A DNA stretch of 64,000 bases from Candidatus Coprenecus pullicola (GCA_018711925.1 DVHR01000069.1:94073-158072); one strand, 5' to 3'; shown: positions 21,617-33,316, counted from the first letter of the stretch. Numbers and translations are program-made. The notes: generated by a model from the sequence alone, not told the origin.

Positions 21617-23221
21617 ATGAAATTACTATTACTTGGCGATGAAGCCATAGCCCTTTCGGCTATACATTCAGGTATTTCCGGAGTCTATGCCTATCCCGGC
21701 ACCCCGTCTACGGAAATTACCGAATACATCCAGAACCGTCAGAAAGCCGATCCGGCGTCTGAACGTATCTTCTGCAAATGGTGCACCAATGAGAAGACCG
21801 CCATGGAAGCGGCCCTCGGCATGTCCTACATGGGTAAACGCGCCCTTGTATGCATGAAGCACGTCGGCATGAACGTAGCGGCCGACGCATTTGTCAACTC
21901 AGCCATGACCGGAGCCAACGGAGGCCTTGTCGTAGTAGCTGCGGACGATCCGTCCATGCACTCGTCCCAGAACGAGCAGGACTCACGTTTCTACGGCAAG
22001 TTCGCTATGATACCTGTGTTCGAGCCGTCCTCACAGCAGGAGGCCTACGACATGGTCCGTGATGCATTTGAGTTCTCAGAGCAGAACAGAATACCCGTAT
22101 TGCTGAGAATAACCACACGTATGGCCCATTCCAGAGCCGAAGTGGAGACCAGGGAGGACATCCTTCCCCAAAAACAGATCTCATACCCTGAAAATCCCCG
22201 TCAATGGGTACTGTTGCCAGCCAATTCTAAAGTGCGCAACGATCAGCTCATCAAGGATCAGGAAGTCTTCGAGGAAGGTGCACTCAACGACCCGCGCAAC
22301 CGGTTCATGCCCGGTGAGGACAAAAGCCTGGCAATCGTGACCTGCGGTATCGCATACAACTATCTGATGGAGAACTTCCCCAACGGAGTTCCGTGCGGAG
22401 TACTCAAGATATCCCGCTACCCTATTCCTCGCCGGTTGGTCAAGACCATGGAGGCCGAGGGAATCAACCGTGTAATAGTCATGGAAGAGGGGCAGCCTCT
22501 TGTAGAGGAGATGATAAAAGGCATGATCAGCTCGGACATACAGGTGGACGGCCGTCTTAACGGGATACTGCCTCGTACAGGAGAGCTTTCGCCAGACTGT
22601 GTACGCGCAGCCGTAAGACTGGCTCCGCACAAGACATTCCCCAAGGATGACATCGTAGTACCCAGACCGCCCGCACTATGCCAGGGCTGCGGACACAGGG
22701 ACATGTACGCTGCCCTCAACGAAGTGGCCGCAGAGTACGAGCACTCAAGGGTATTCAGCGACATAGGCTGCTACACCCTCGGAGCCCTGCCTCCGTTCAG
22801 GGCCATCAACACGTGCGTGGACATGGGTGCCTCCATCACCATGGCCAAAGGCGCCGCCGATGCAGGACAGTTCCCCTCTTTCGCCGTCATCGGAGACTCC
22901 ACATTCACCCATTCAGGCATCACCGGCCTGCTTGACTGCGTAAACAGCAACGCCAACGTGGTGATCATCATCTCCGACAACCTCACTACCGGTATGACCG
23001 GAGGCCAGGACTCCGCCGGCACAGGCAAACTTGAGAGTATCTGCGCCGGAGTAGGCGTGGACCCCGCCCACATCAGAGTTGTAGTGCCCCTTCCCAAGAA
23101 CATGGAGGAAATCAAGAACACCATCCGTGAGGAAGTGGAATACAAAGGTGTATCCGTGGTCATTCCCCGCAGGGAATGCATCCAGACATTCAAGCGTCAC
23201 GCTAAGGAGAAAAAGAAATAA
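21617..23221 (+). CDS. iorA: Indolepyruvate:ferredoxin oxidoreductase, alpha subunit
   Basis: GDEAIALSAIHSGISGVYAYPGTPSTEITEYI; CQGCGHRDMYAALNE TPP region; SDIGCYTLG. Confidence 0.9.
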   Translation: MKLLLLGDEAIALSAIHSGISGVYAYPGTPSTEITEYIQNRQKADPASERIFCKWCTNEKTAMEAALGMSYMGKRALVCMKHVGMNVAADAFVNSAMTGANGGLVVVAADDPSMHSSQNEQDSRFYGKFAMIPVFEPSSQQEAYDMVRDAFEFSEQNRIPVLLRITTRMAHSRAEVETREDILPQKQISYPENPRQWVLLPANSKVRNDQLIKDQEVFEEGALNDPRNRFMPGEDKSLAIVTCGIAYNYLMENFPNGVPCGVLKISRYPIPRRLVKTMEAEGINRVIVMEEGQPLVEEMIKGMISSDIQVDGRLNGILPRTGELSPDCVRAAVRLAPHKTFPKDDIVVPRPPALCQGCGHRDMYAALNEVAAEYEHSRVFSDIGCYTLGALPPFRAINTCVDMGASITMAKGAADAGQFPSFAVIGDSTFTHSGITGLLDCVNSNANVVIIISDNLTTGMTGGQDSAGTGKLESICAGVGVDPAHIRVVVPLPKNMEEIKNTIREEVEYKGVSVVIPRRECIQTFKRHAKEKKK

Positions 23222-23243
23222 CTGACTTATAAAGAAAACCGAT

Positions 23244-23828
23244 ATGAAACAAGATATAATCCTAGCAGGCGTAGGAGGACAGGGTATCCTCTCCATCGCC
23301 ACCGTTCTCGGAGAAGCCGCGCTCACAGGCGGTCTCCATATCAAACAGGCGGAAGTACACGGAATGAGTCAGCGCGGAGGCGATGTCCAGAGCAACCTGC
23401 GCATATCATCCGAGCCGATTCACAGCGACCTTATTCCTTTCGGACAGGTGGACATGATCATGTCCTTGGAGCCTATGGAGGCCCTTAGATACGTCCAGGA
23501 GCTGTCAGAAGACGGCTGGATTGTCACTTCTTCCATACCTTTCGTCAACATCAACAACTACCCTGACAAGGAGGATGTCTACAAGCATCTCAATGCTTTG
23601 CCGCATGTAGTGATGCTAGACGTGGAGGAACTGGCCAAAGAAGCCGGAGCGCCTGCCCAGGCATCCAATATAGTACTGCTCGGAGCTGCTATCCCGATGC
23701 TCGGATTCAGTTTCGAGACAGTCCGCGATGCTGTCGCCAAGGTCTTCGCCCGCAAGGGAGAGGAAGTCGTGGCCAAGAACATTGCCGCCCTTGAAGCCGG
23801 CTACAAGCACAGCATTTCCAAACAATAA
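23244..23828 (+). CDS. iorB: Indolepyruvate:ferredoxin oxidoreductase, beta subunit
   Basis: MKQDIILAGVGGQGILSIATVLGEAAL...KQAEVHGMSQRGGDVQSNLRIS. Confidence 0.92.
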   Translation: MKQDIILAGVGGQGILSIATVLGEAALTGGLHIKQAEVHGMSQRGGDVQSNLRISSEPIHSDLIPFGQVDMIMSLEPMEALRYVQELSEDGWIVTSSIPFVNINNYPDKEDVYKHLNALPHVVMLDVEELAKEAGAPAQASNIVLLGAAIPMLGFSFETVRDAVAKVFARKGEEVVAKNIAALEAGYKHSISKQ

Positions 23829-23859
23829 TCAATAACAAACCTGACTCACACCTTACTTG

Positions 23860-23895
23860 AAGGGCCGTATCCCAAACCAGGACACGGCCCTTTTT
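23860..23895 (+). terminator. Rho-independent terminator after iorB
   Basis: AAGGGCCGTATCC - CAAACCA - GGACACGGCCCTT followed by TTTT; one A/C mismatch in the stem. Confidence 0.75.
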
Positions 23896-23918
23896 CATAT
23901 TATCTCTGATCTTCCGGT

Positions 23919-25463
23919 TCAGAACAACGGTTCCCCGGTCATGTCAGCCGGAGCGGGAATGCCCATGAGCTTGAGCATGGTGGGGGCGATGTCGGCCAGG
24001 CGTCCGTTGCGGAGGCTCTTGACATCATCGTCCACTGCGATGAAGGGCACCACGTTGAGTGAGTGGGCGGTGTTGGGGGTGCCGTCCTCGTTGACAGCGT
24101 GGTCGGCGTTGCCGTGGTCGGCGGTGATGAGCACCGAGTATCCGTTGGCGCGGGCGGCATCCACTACCTTGGCTACGCATTCGTCCACTGTCTTGACAGC
24201 CTTGCGGATGGCCTCGTAGACTCCGGTATGGCCCACCATGTCACCGTTGGCGAAGTTGAGGATGACCATGTCGTGTACGCCTTTGTTCAGTTCGGCGACG
24301 AGGGCCTCGGTCACTTCGGGAGCGGACATCTCGGGCTTCAGGTCGTAGGTCGCCACCTTGGGGGAGTTGATGAGGATGCGGGACTCGCCATCGAAAGGCT
24401 CCTCGCGTCCGCCTGAGAAGAAGAAAGTCACGTGGGCGTATTTCTCGGTCTCGGCTATGCGGAGCTGCTTGCGGCCAGCCTTGGAGACCACCTCGCCGAT
24501 GGTATCTGGCACGTTCTCCTTGTCGAAGAGAATGTGCAGCCCTGTGAACTTGTCATCGTAGGGAGTCAGGCAGCAGTAGTACAGGGGGATGGTCCTCATG
24601 CCCTGCTCCGGCATATCCTGCTGGGTGAGCACTGCCGTGATCTCGCGGGCGCGATCGTTGCGGAAGTTGTAGAAGATGACGGCGTCGCCTTCTGAGATGA
24701 GTCCGAGGGGTTTGCCGGCTGCATCCACGCCGCAGTGGGGCTTGATGAACTCATCGGTCACGCCCTCGTCGTAGGATTTCTGCATTGCCGCCACGGGGTC
24801 GGTGAACTTTTCGCCCTCTCCGTTGACCACCAAGTCGTAGGCCATCTTGATGCGGTCCCATCTCTTGTCGCGGTCCATGGCGTAGTAGCGGCCTATGATG
24901 CTGGCGATGACGGGGCCCTGTGAAGGATCGGGATATTTGGCGCGTAACTCTGCGCACTTGGCCTGCAACTCCTCTATGAAGCCCTTGCCGCTGCGGGGGT
25001 CGCAGTCACGGCCGTCCATGAAACAGTGTACATATACTTTGGGCAGCCTGTACTGAGCGGCTACCTCGAGGAATTCGTAGAGATGGGCCAGGGAGCTGTG
25101 CACTCCGCCGTGGGAGCACAGTCCGAAGAAGTGCAGGGCTTTCCCGCTTCCTGCCACATAGTCGTATGCTGCTTTGATTTCCTTGTTCTCCAGTAGTTTG
25201 TGCTGGGCGCAGGCACGGTTTATCTTTACAAGGTCCTGATATACGATGCGGCCCGCACCTATATTGAGATGTCCGACCTCAGAGTTGCCCATCTGGCCCT
25301 CGGGAAGACCCACATCCTCCCCACAAGCTTTAAGAAACGATACGGGGTACTTGGCCCTGAGCTTGTCTAGATTGGGAGTGCCCTGGGTGTAGATGGCGTT
25401 GGAGCGGTCATGCCTGCCCTCGCCCCAGCCGTCGAGGATCATAAGTAATACTTTCTTGTCCAT
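23919..25463 (-). CDS. gpmI: 2,3-bisphosphoglycerate-independent phosphoglycerate mutase
   Basis: [52 protein letters not shown]. Confidence 0.96.
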   Translation of the reverse strand: MDKKVLLMILDGWGEGRHDRSNAIYTQGTPNLDKLRAKYPVSFLKACGEDVGLPEGQMGNSEVGHLNIGAGRIVYQDLVKINRACAQHKLLENKEIKAAYDYVAGSGKALHFFGLCSHGGVHSSLAHLYEFLEVAAQYRLPKVYVHCFMDGRDCDPRSGKGFIEELQAKCAELRAKYPDPSQGPVIASIIGRYYAMDRDKRWDRIKMAYDLVVNGEGEKFTDPVAAMQKSYDEGVTDEFIKPHCGVDAAGKPLGLISEGDAVIFYNFRNDRAREITAVLTQQDMPEQGMRTIPLYYCCLTPYDDKFTGLHILFDKENVPDTIGEVVSKAGRKQLRIAETEKYAHVTFFFSGGREEPFDGESRILINSPKVATYDLKPEMSAPEVTEALVAELNKGVHDMVILNFANGDMVGHTGVYEAIRKAVKTVDECVAKVVDAARANGYSVLITADHGNADHAVNEDGTPNTAHSLNVVPFIAVDDDVKSLRNGRLADIAPTMLKLMGIPAPADMTGEPLF

Positions 25464-25521
25464 AATCCTAATTCCTTTTGCTATTCTTTTTCAGGGCGCA
25501 AAAGTAGGAAAAAATCGGATT

Positions 25522-26610
25522 TTATTGAATTTTCCTTAATACCAACTTATAGTGATTATCCGTGTTCTCCGGAATGACTTTTGAAATCAGCCACCCGTCG
25601 CGGCAGTCGGAGAGAAGGCCCATGCTCCCGGATGAGCCCTTGTAGACGGTGCGGGAGTTTCTGTCCGCCAGGAAATATACGTCTTCTCCGTATTCCGCCA
25701 GCTGGCCTATGACAATGCTGTCGGTGAGAAGCAGAATCCGGCTGAGGTACACGTGCTCTTTCAAGATTTCAATATACCGCATGTCATCGTCTCCGAGGCC
25801 GGCAATGTCATCGTATGTGAGGGCGTCATGGCCGAGGTCGATCCGGTAGTGGCGGGTGATGTTTCCGGAACCGGCGTCAATCAGGTACACGTCCGGGTCG
25901 ATAGGGTGGTTGTGAAGGTATCCGTCCGGTGTAGGGCAAAGGCTTCCGTCTCCGAAGCTGTAGACCGGATGGGGACCGTGACTGTAACGGAGCAGTTCCC
26001 TGCGGCCTTCAATCCTGAACAGGGTATCAGTCAGGGCTATGTCCACTAATGAAGAATCCCAGTGGGAAATCTGTGCCAGCACCTCTCCGTTGTCGAGAAA
26101 TTCCATGTTTTCCAAGTCATAGGGTGCCGGATATGTGTCCACATATTCCAGATTGCTGCTGTAGTGGAGCATGTTGCCCATGCCTGCGTCATTGATCCAC
26201 AGGCTTCCGTCCGGAGCCACGGCGAAATCGGATATCACGAAATACTCTCCAGGTCCGCGTCCCTGCCTGCCTATTTTCTGCACCAGCTTTCCGTTGCGGT
26301 CAAAAGCGAGCATCTGCCATTTCCTCGGTCCCTGGTTGTCAAGCACGTATATGCGGTCTGCCGTGAATTTTATCCGCTCGGGGTATACCGGCACTGTCAG
26401 GTCTTCTCCTGCGGTCAGTTCTATTACTCTGATTTCCTGTGCCATGCTATCCAGCATCCTGTCCGTCAGCATCCCTCCGTTCTCATATCCTGAAAGGTCG
26501 ATAATTTCTATTCTGTCCTTCCCGTTCCCGCCTGAGCATCCTGCCAGCAGCACTGCGCCTGCGAAAAGGAACGCCGCAGCCGCCATTACTACTACAAAGT
26601 GTTTTTTCAT
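25522..26610 (-). CDS. 6-bladed beta-propeller lipoprotein
   Basis: Lipobox FAGAVLLAGCSGG; RIYVLDNQGPRKWQMLAFDRNGKLVQKIGRQGRGPGEYFVISDFAVAPDGSLWINDAG repeats. Confidence 0.75.
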   Translation of the reverse strand: MKKHFVVVMAAAAFLFAGAVLLAGCSGGNGKDRIEIIDLSGYENGGMLTDRMLDSMAQEIRVIELTAGEDLTVPVYPERIKFTADRIYVLDNQGPRKWQMLAFDRNGKLVQKIGRQGRGPGEYFVISDFAVAPDGSLWINDAGMGNMLHYSSNLEYVDTYPAPYDLENMEFLDNGEVLAQISHWDSSLVDIALTDTLFRIEGRRELLRYSHGPHPVYSFGDGSLCPTPDGYLHNHPIDPDVYLIDAGSGNITRHYRIDLGHDALTYDDIAGLGDDDMRYIEILKEHVYLSRILLLTDSIVIGQLAEYGEDVYFLADRNSRTVYKGSSGSMGLLSDCRDGWLISKVIPENTDNHYKLVLRKIQ

Positions 26611-26647
26611 AACGAAATGGTCAAATAAGTATAGATGCAACAAAAAT

Positions 26648-26686
26648 GTAAAAAAAAGAGGATGACCCGTGATTCGAATCATCCTC
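26648..26686 (-). terminator. Rho-independent terminator downstream of the 26713-27780 gene
   Basis: Minus strand: GAGGATGA - TTCGAATCACGGG - TCATCCTC followed by TTTTTTT. Confidence 0.75.
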
Positions 26687-26712
26687 AACTATTTCTTAAA
26701 AACCAGTCAGCA

Positions 26713-27780
26713 TTATCTAGCAATCGGAGAAATTGTCATTGCGGATAAAGCGTTACTCGTCAGAGTGAGAGTGACAGGAAGCCTGTAATTTACTGACGTA
26801 GCAGGTGCGGGAGAATTGTTGGATATCTTTGTAAAAGTGAAATCTCCGGCAGGAGACTGCTGGACAAGCAACGAGAAGTTTTGCGGTCCCATACCTACTA
26901 AGTCAAATGCCTGCATCTTCTGGGTACCAGTCTGCTCCCCGAAATCCATAGTTACACCTGTTGCGGTCATTGTGTTCTCATCAACGTTCATCGTAAGTTC
27001 ATAAGCGGCTATCGGACTATCACCGGGAACGGCACAAGAGACACTCCCTTGCAGAGGAAACATCGGAACCCATGAGAGTGAATAACCTGACAGACTGGGA
27101 TCAAGCTGAGCCAGATCTATACCCAAATCGCCTCCACAAATATATATTTTACCTGTTTCATCAGGCAATATTTGTGCGGCAATTTCACCGCCCATAAGCT
27201 CTTCCATTGTTGCTGAAAATCCTGTCATGATAAGAGATCCGCCAATCTCGTCCCATGCGATATTAACATCGAACGTCATAGGTTGGTTGTCAAATGTAAC
27301 GCTTTCTTGTGTAACATTCATTGTCTGTGTTGTCGTGACAGTCCATACTCCGATGTATGGAGCGAATTCCTCAGGCATAGTGATAGGTTCCTGAACTTCC
27401 TCGATATTGAAGGTAGCGGTACCGGCATCAGATTTGGTGTACTCCTCTGAGCCGTCTTCGGGAAGTGCTGTTACGGATACTGTATGGTTGCCTGCTGCTA
27501 AATCAGCGACAGCAAGTGTAAAAGTTGTCTCTTCTGTTGTTGTTGCTGTTCCGCCATCCACTGTGTACTCGTAAGAAGCGGCATTGGCCACAGCCTCCCA
27601 GGATACAGTTACTTCGGTCTCACCTACCTCATAAGTCACGCTAGGTGTGGCAAGCTTGGTCGGCTGATCAGGATCCGGTGTAGGAGGGTTGTTCGGTTTC
27701 TTGTCATCGTCTTTGTCGCAGGAAACCAACATTGCGCAAGCAGCAAATGCTGCTGTAGCGAAATAAAAAATTCTTTTCAT
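26713..27780 (-). CDS. Hypothetical lipoprotein with fibronectin-III/Ig-like region
   Basis: Lipobox AACAMLVSCDKDDD; TPSVTYEVGETEVTVSWEAVANAASYEYTVDGGTAT Fn3-like segment. Confidence 0.6.
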   Translation of the reverse strand: MKRIFYFATAAFAACAMLVSCDKDDDKKPNNPPTPDPDQPTKLATPSVTYEVGETEVTVSWEAVANAASYEYTVDGGTATTTEETTFTLAVADLAAGNHTVSVTALPEDGSEEYTKSDAGTATFNIEEVQEPITMPEEFAPYIGVWTVTTTQTMNVTQESVTFDNQPMTFDVNIAWDEIGGSLIMTGFSATMEELMGGEIAAQILPDETGKIYICGGDLGIDLAQLDPSLSGYSLSWVPMFPLQGSVSCAVPGDSPIAAYELTMNVDENTMTATGVTMDFGEQTGTQKMQAFDLVGMGPQNFSLLVQQSPAGDFTFTKISNNSPAPATSVNYRLPVTLTLTSNALSAMTISPIAR

Positions 27781-27824
27781 AAATACTTAAATTTGTTTGT
27801 TGTAATGTTGTAAATAAATTTTCA

Positions 27825-27855
27825 CAAATGTAAAAAAATTATCTTCTAAAACAAC
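27825..27855 (-). promoter_or_regulatory. Predicted promoter for the 26713-27780 lipoprotein gene
   Basis: Minus strand GTTG - 19 nt - TACATTTG (TAnnTTTG exact, -33 box 3 of 4). Confidence 0.45.
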
Positions 27856-27857
27856 AT

Positions 27858-28328
27858 TTACTCAGACTTTGCCTCGGAAGCCTCCGTCTCCTTGGGTGCT
27901 GCGGTCTTCTTACGGCTGCGTCTGGTAGATGTCTTCTTATTAGATGCATCTTTTGTGCCAAGTGCTGCATCGTTGAAGTCTACAAGTTCAATAAATGCCA
28001 TATCGGCAGCGTCACCCTGACGGAAACCGGTCTTGATGATACGTGTGTATCCGCCGGGACGGTCAGCGATCTTGGGAGCCACATTGCGGAAAAGCTCGGT
28101 AACGGCCTCCTTCTGCTTGAGGTAGGCGAAGACTGTACGACGGGAGTGGGTGGAGTCGTCCTTTGACTTGGTAATCAGGGGCTCCACGTACTCTCTCAGG
28201 GCTTTTGCCTTGGCGACTGTGGTCTCAATCCTCTTGTGGAGGATAAGCGAGCAGGCCATGTTGGCAAGCATCGACTTGCGGTGACCGCTCTTGCGTCCTA
28301 AATGATTGATTGTCCTATTGTGCCTCAT
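27858..28328 (-). CDS. rplQ: 50S ribosomal protein L17
   Basis: [45 protein letters not shown]. Confidence 0.97.
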   Translation of the reverse strand: MRHNRTINHLGRKSGHRKSMLANMACSLILHKRIETTVAKAKALREYVEPLITKSKDDSTHSRRTVFAYLKQKEAVTELFRNVAPKIADRPGGYTRIIKTGFRQGDAADMAFIELVDFNDAALGTKDASNKKTSTRRSRKKTAAPKETEASEAKSE

Positions 28329-29346
28329 TGTTTTCTACGTCTGTTTTCTTCTTTTTAACTTCTATGTTGTATTTGGTGACATCCATGCCGAAGGAGAGCT
28401 TCATCTTGTCCATCAGTACGTCTATCTCGTTCATGGACTTCTTGCCGAAGTTCCTGAAACGGATAAGCTCTGACCTCTGGTGGGACACCAGGTCGGCGAA
28501 TGTCTCGATATCGGCTGCCTTCAGGCAGTTGAGTGCCCTCACGGACAGTTCCATGTCCGAGAGTTTGGTCAGCAGCAGGTGCCTCATGCGCAGGGCCTCC
28601 TCATCCAGTGCCTCGGGCGCGCTCTTCTCGGGAGGAGTCTCAAGGGAGATCTTCTCGTCGGAGAACAGCATGAAGTGATAGATGAGTATCTTGGCGGCCT
28701 CTGTCAGGGCATCCTTGGGATGGATGGAGCCGTCGGTGGTAATCTCAAGGTTCAGCTTGTCATAGTCGGTCTTCTGCTCCACGCGATAGTCCTCCACAGA
28801 GTAGTTGACATTCTTGATGGGAGTGAAGATCGAGTCGATGGGAATGGTTCCCATGGGAGCCGAGTCCACCTTGTTCTCATCCGAGGGCACATAACCCCTG
28901 CCCTTGCCGATGCGGAGCTCGACTACGAGCTTCACGGTAGGCTCCATGGAGCAGATGTGCAGCCCGGGGTTGAGCACCGAGAAGTTGCAAAGGTTCTTCG
29001 AGATATCCTCGGCGGTGAACTCCTGCTTGCCTGTAACGGTAAAGCTTACCGTCTCGGCCTCCTCTTCCTTAACCTCTCTTTTGAAACGTACCTGTTTGAG
29101 ATTCAGTATGATGTCTACTACACTCTCGATAACTCCGGGGATAGTGTCAAACTCATGGCTTACCCCCTCGATCCTGACGGAAGTGATGGCAAATCCCTCC
29201 AACGAGGACAACAGGACCCTGCGCAGGGCATTGCCTATTGTGATCCCGTATCCGGGTTCCAGCGGGCGGAACTCGAACTTACCGAAAGTATCGGTTGATT
29301 CGAGCATTATTACTTTGTCCGGTTTCTGAAATGCTAAAATTGCCAT
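28315..29346 (-). CDS. rpoA: DNA-directed RNA polymerase subunit alpha
   Basis: [37 protein letters not shown]-terminal [16 protein letters not shown]. Confidence 0.98.
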   Translation of the reverse strand: MAILAFQKPDKVIMLESTDTFGKFEFRPLEPGYGITIGNALRRVLLSSLEGFAITSVRIEGVSHEFDTIPGVIESVVDIILNLKQVRFKREVKEEEAETVSFTVTGKQEFTAEDISKNLCNFSVLNPGLHICSMEPTVKLVVELRIGKGRGYVPSDENKVDSAPMGTIPIDSIFTPIKNVNYSVEDYRVEQKTDYDKLNLEITTDGSIHPKDALTEAAKILIYHFMLFSDEKISLETPPEKSAPEALDEEALRMRHLLLTKLSDMELSVRALNCLKAADIETFADLVSHQRSELIRFRNFGKKSMNEIDVLMDKMKLSFGMDVTKYNIEVKKKKTDVENNEAQ

Positions 29347-29357
29347 GGCTTCAGTTA

Positions 29358-29960
29358 TTATTTAGAGTACAGTTCGACGATCAGCTGCTCGTTGATGGTC
29401 TCGGGTATTTCAGTCCTTTCAGGAAGGTTGAGGAATTTGCCGGAGAGCTCGGCGCGGTTCCACTCTATCCACGCGTACTTGCAGGTGTCGGCAACGCTGT
29501 TCTGAATCACCTCAAGGCTCTTGGATCTCTCGCGGACTCCGACTGTCTCGCCGGGTTTTACGATAGTGGAGGGAATGTTGCAGACCTCACCGTTGAGTAC
29601 GATGTGGCAGTGCGACACAAGCTGACGTGCAGCGGGACGCGAAGGAGCGATACCCATGCGGTAAACGATGTTGTCCAGACGGGACTCAAGGAGCATCAGC
29701 AGGTTCTCACCTGTACGTCCCTGCATCCTACGGGCCTTAGCATAGGTGTTACGGAACTGTCTCTCGAGTACGCCATAGGTGTATTTCACCTTCTGCTTCT
29801 CCTTGAGCTGGTTGCCGTACTCGGAGATCTTCTTGCGCTTCTTGGCCAGTCCGTGCTGTCCGGGAGGATAGTTTTTCTTCTCGAAATACTTATCCGGACC
29901 GTAGACCGGCTCACCGAACTTACGGGCTATTTTTGTTTTTGGTCCTGTATATCTTGCCAT
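29358..29960 (-). CDS. rpsD: 30S ribosomal protein S4
   Basis: [37 protein letters not shown]. Confidence 0.98.
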   Translation of the reverse strand: MARYTGPKTKIARKFGEPVYGPDKYFEKKNYPPGQHGLAKKRKKISEYGNQLKEKQKVKYTYGVLERQFRNTYAKARRMQGRTGENLLMLLESRLDNIVYRMGIAPSRPAARQLVSHCHIVLNGEVCNIPSTIVKPGETVGVRERSKSLEVIQNSVADTCKYAWIEWNRAELSGKFLNLPERTEIPETINEQLIVELYSK

Positions 29961-29994
29961 AATTATGATACTTTTTAAAACCTGTTAAACAAAA

Positions 29995-30387
29995 TTATAC
30001 TTTACGGCGTCCTTTAGGACGGCATCCATTGTGAGGAAGCGGAGTCACGTCGATAATCTCGGTAACCTCAATACCGGTTCCATGGATGGTACGGATCGCT
30101 GACTCGCGGCCCGCGCCTGGACCTTTGACATATGCCTTGATCTTGCGTAATCCCAGATCGTATGCAACCTTCGCAGCATCTGCGGCAGCTACCTGCGCGG
30201 CATAGGGGGTGTTCTTCTTGGAACCCCTGAATCCCATCTTACCGGCGGAAGACCAACTGATAACCTGACCGAGAGAGTTGGTCATGGTTACGATCACGTT
30301 GTTGAAAGTCGATGAGATGTGGGCCTCGCCGTAAGCGTCGACCTTTACGACTCTCTTCTTATTTGTTGTTCCTGTTTTCTTTGCCAT
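29995..30387 (-). CDS. rpsK: 30S ribosomal protein S11
   Basis: [44 protein letters not shown]. Confidence 0.98.
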   Translation of the reverse strand: MAKKTGTTNKKRVVKVDAYGEAHISSTFNNVIVTMTNSLGQVISWSSAGKMGFRGSKKNTPYAAQVAAADAAKVAYDLGLRKIKAYVKGPGAGRESAIRTIHGTGIEVTEIIDVTPLPHNGCRPKGRRKV

Positions 30388-30400
30388 ATTCAGTTAACTG

Positions 30401-30778
30401 TTACTTGGTTGCTTTTTTCTTGTTGGCCACCGTCTTCTTCTTACCCTTACGTGTACGGGCATTGTTCTTTGTGCTCTGACCGCGTACGGGGAGTCCGATA
30501 CGGTGACGGATTCCTCTGTAGCATCCGATATCCATCAGACGCTTGATGTTCATCTGTACGGATGAACGGAGTTCACCCTCAATCTTGTAGTGTTCTGCGA
30601 TAGTGGCCCTAATGGCTGCGATCTGGTCATCGTTCCAGTCACTCACCTTGGTGTCGAAGTCGATACCGCAATCGGTGAGAATCTTTCTGGCTGAGCTGCG
30701 ACCGATACCGTAGATATAGGTAAGCCCTATCTCTCCTCTTTTGTTTTTAGGTAAATCTACACCGGCTATACGTGCCAT
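30401..30778 (-). CDS. rpsM: 30S ribosomal protein S13
   Basis: [34 protein letters not shown]. Confidence 0.98.
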   Translation of the reverse strand: MARIAGVDLPKNKRGEIGLTYIYGIGRSSARKILTDCGIDFDTKVSDWNDDQIAAIRATIAEHYKIEGELRSSVQMNIKRLMDIGCYRGIRHRIGLPVRGQSTKNNARTRKGKKKTVANKKKATK

Positions 30779-30818
30779 ATTAATTACTTTATATTACTTT
30801 TTAATTGTTACACATTTA

Positions 30819-30935
30819 TTATCCCTGGCGCATCTTGAACTTAGGATTCTTCTTGCAGATGATATAAAGGCGACCTTTGCGCTTTACTATTTTGCAATCC
30901 TCGCTGCGCTTCTTGATGGATGCTTTAACTTTCAT
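30819..30935 (-). CDS. rpmJ: 50S ribosomal protein L36
   Basis: Not in the ORF track (38 aa). Manual minus translation: [38 protein letters not shown], with the CxxxxxxxxxxxxC pattern of L36. Confidence 0.95.
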   Translation of the reverse strand: MKVKASIKKRSEDCKIVKRKGRLYIICKKNPKFKMRQG

Positions 30936-30947
30936 TGTCGTAAATTT

Positions 30948-31166
30948 TTATTTGTACCTGAAAGAAATTCTTCCTTTTGATAAATCATAAGGGGACATCT
31001 CTACTCTGACCTTGTCTCCGGGCAGGATACGGATGTAGTGCATACGCATCTTCCCTGAGAGGTGCCCTATAATCACATGGCCGTTGTCCAGCTCCACGCG
31101 GAACATGGCGTTGGAGAGAGCCTCGATTACAGTGCCGTCCTTTTCTATGAAATCCTGTTTGGGCAT
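30948..31166 (-). CDS. infA: Translation initiation factor IF-1
   Basis: [53 protein letters not shown]. Confidence 0.98.
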   Translation of the reverse strand: MPKQDFIEKDGTVIEALSNAMFRVELDNGHVIIGHLSGKMRMHYIRILPGDKVRVEMSPYDLSKGRISFRYK

Positions 31167-31186
31167 AAGTACTTGTCTCTTACAAC

Positions 31187-31960
31187 TTAGTATTGTCTCT
31201 TACCTTCTATAAAGTCAAAAGTAGAAAGAATATCGGCTTTTCCGTCCCCGACGGCGACCGTGAGCTCGAAATGGGCTGAGTTCTTATTGTCACAAGTGCT
31301 GACAGCCCACCCGTTCTCGTGGAGGTAGATTGACTTGCCTCCGGCATTGATCATCGGCTCGATACAGATAGTCATACCCTTTAGGAGCTTCTTGCCGGTA
31401 CCCGCCTTGCCGTAGTTGGGAACCTCAGGGTGCTCGTGCATATCCCTGCCGATTCCGTGTCCTACCATCTCGCGGACAACGGAGAAGCCGAAACTCTCGG
31501 TGTAAGACTGGACTGCATGTCCTATGTCCCCTATCCTGTTGCCGGCGACCGCTTTCTCTATACCGAGATAAAGGGACTCCTTGGTGACCTTGAGCAGACG
31601 TGCTGTCTCCTCGTCCACCTCACCTACCGGAAAGGTGTACGCTGAGTCACCATAGTAGCCTTTATATACGGTACCGCAGTCAACGGACACTATGTCGCCC
31701 TCCTTGAGTTTGTAGTCCGACGGGAAACCGTGGACCACTACGTCATTGACGGAGACACAGAGAGTGTAGGGGAAGCCGCCGTATCCCAAGAAGCCCGGTT
31801 CCGCACCGTTGTCACGGATGAATGTCTCGGCAATCTTGTCGAGCTGCATGGTGGTGACACCGGGCGCAACGTGCCTGCCGACTTCCGCCAACGTCTTGGA
31901 GACGAGTATCGCATTCTCTCTGAGAATCTCGATTTCTTCTTCGGATTTTATTCTTATCAT
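31187..31960 (-). CDS. map: Methionine aminopeptidase type I
   Basis: [49 protein letters not shown]; start chosen at MIRIKSEEE. Confidence 0.96.
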   Translation of the reverse strand: MIRIKSEEEIEILRENAILVSKTLAEVGRHVAPGVTTMQLDKIAETFIRDNGAEPGFLGYGGFPYTLCVSVNDVVVHGFPSDYKLKEGDIVSVDCGTVYKGYYGDSAYTFPVGEVDEETARLLKVTKESLYLGIEKAVAGNRIGDIGHAVQSYTESFGFSVVREMVGHGIGRDMHEHPEVPNYGKAGTGKKLLKGMTICIEPMINAGGKSIYLHENGWAVSTCDNKNSAHFELTVAVGDGKADILSTFDFIEGKRQY

Positions 31961-31981
31961 ACTCAAAGAACTTTTTGAGAA

Positions 31982-33301
31982 TTACATCCCCGAACGGCCT
32001 TTAAGACGTCCGGTCTTCATCAAACCGTCGTAGTGACGCATGAGCAGATGCGATTCGATCTGCTGCAGTGTGTCGAGCACTACGCCTACAAGGATAAGCA
32101 ATGAAGTTCCACCATAGAACTGGGAGAACTGGTTGTTTATCCCGAACATCATCGCAAATGCCGGAAGTATCGCCACTATGGCCAGGAAGAATGATCCGGG
32201 CAGGGTGATACGCGACATGATTGCATCGAGGTAGTCGACGGTCTTCTTTCCGGGCTTCACTCCGGGAATAAATCCGCCGTTCTTCTTCATCTCCTCAGCC
32301 ATCATGTTCGGGTTCACGGTTACCGCGGTGTAGAAGTAAGTGAACACTATCACGAGGAACGCGAAGATGAAATTATACCAGAATCCGGTATAGTCGCTAA
32401 GTGTAGCCGCAAGTCCCTGCGAGGCGTCGAAACGCGAGAGCAGGAGCGGGAACATCATCAGGGCCTGTGCGAAAATAATCGGCATTACGCCGGCCGCGTT
32501 TATTTTCAGAGGTATATACTGACGGACTCCACCGTACTGACGGTTTCCGACTACTCTTTTCGCATACTGTACAGGCACTTTGCGCTGTCCCTGCACGAGG
32601 GCGATGGTGGCGATGAAGACGAGGAAGAGAATCACGATCTCAATGAGGAACATAAGAGGACCTCCATTGGTCTGGCTGAATCTCTGCGCGGCTTCAGCGA
32701 AGAGGGCGAAGGGCAGACGTGCGATAATACCGACCATAATGATAAGGGAGATACCGTTGCCGATACCCCTGTCGGTAATGCGCTCGCCCAGCCACATCAC
32801 GAACATCGTTCCCGCCATCAGCACGATGGTTGCGAAAATGTTGAATCCGAAACCCTGTACTAAGAACGCTTCCGGAGGCAATTGTGCGTGAAGGTTGGTA
32901 ATGTACGCAGGTCCTTGAAGCAGAAGGATTACAATTGTCAGGTAGCGTGTCCACTGGTTCATTTTTCTACGTCCGCTCTCCCCTTCCCTCTGCATCTTCT
33001 GGAAATAGGGGACCATCACACCCAGGAGCTGGATGACGATGGACGCGGAGATATACGGCATCACTCCCAGCGCGAAGATGGAAGCGTTGCCGAAGGCGCC
33101 GCCGGAGAACATATCCAACAGACTGAGGAGACCTGTCGAGGCCTGGGCCTCGAGGTTCTGGAGCATAGTAGGGTCGATGCCCGGCACTACCACGAAACTG
33201 CCCAGACGGTAAACGAGCAGGAGGAGGAAGGTGTAACCCAACCTCTTCCTAAGCTCCTCAATCTTGAAGATATTCTTGATTGTTTGAAAAAATCTTTTCA
33301 T
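31982..33301 (-). CDS. secY: Preprotein translocase subunit SecY
   Basis: 439 aa; LGVMPYISASIVIQLLGVMVP, ERITDRGIGNGISLIIMVGI. Confidence 0.97.
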   Translation of the reverse strand: MKRFFQTIKNIFKIEELRKRLGYTFLLLLVYRLGSFVVVPGIDPTMLQNLEAQASTGLLSLLDMFSGGAFGNASIFALGVMPYISASIVIQLLGVMVPYFQKMQREGESGRRKMNQWTRYLTIVILLLQGPAYITNLHAQLPPEAFLVQGFGFNIFATIVLMAGTMFVMWLGERITDRGIGNGISLIIMVGIIARLPFALFAEAAQRFSQTNGGPLMFLIEIVILFLVFIATIALVQGQRKVPVQYAKRVVGNRQYGGVRQYIPLKINAAGVMPIIFAQALMMFPLLLSRFDASQGLAATLSDYTGFWYNFIFAFLVIVFTYFYTAVTVNPNMMAEEMKKNGGFIPGVKPGKKTVDYLDAIMSRITLPGSFFLAIVAILPAFAMMFGINNQFSQFYGGTSLLILVGVVLDTLQQIESHLLMRHYDGLMKTGRLKGRSGM

Positions 33302-33316
33302 CGGCCGCTATTGTTT

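Noticed and set aside
28480-29298. Plus-strand 272-aa ORF
   Set aside because: Antisense to rpoA
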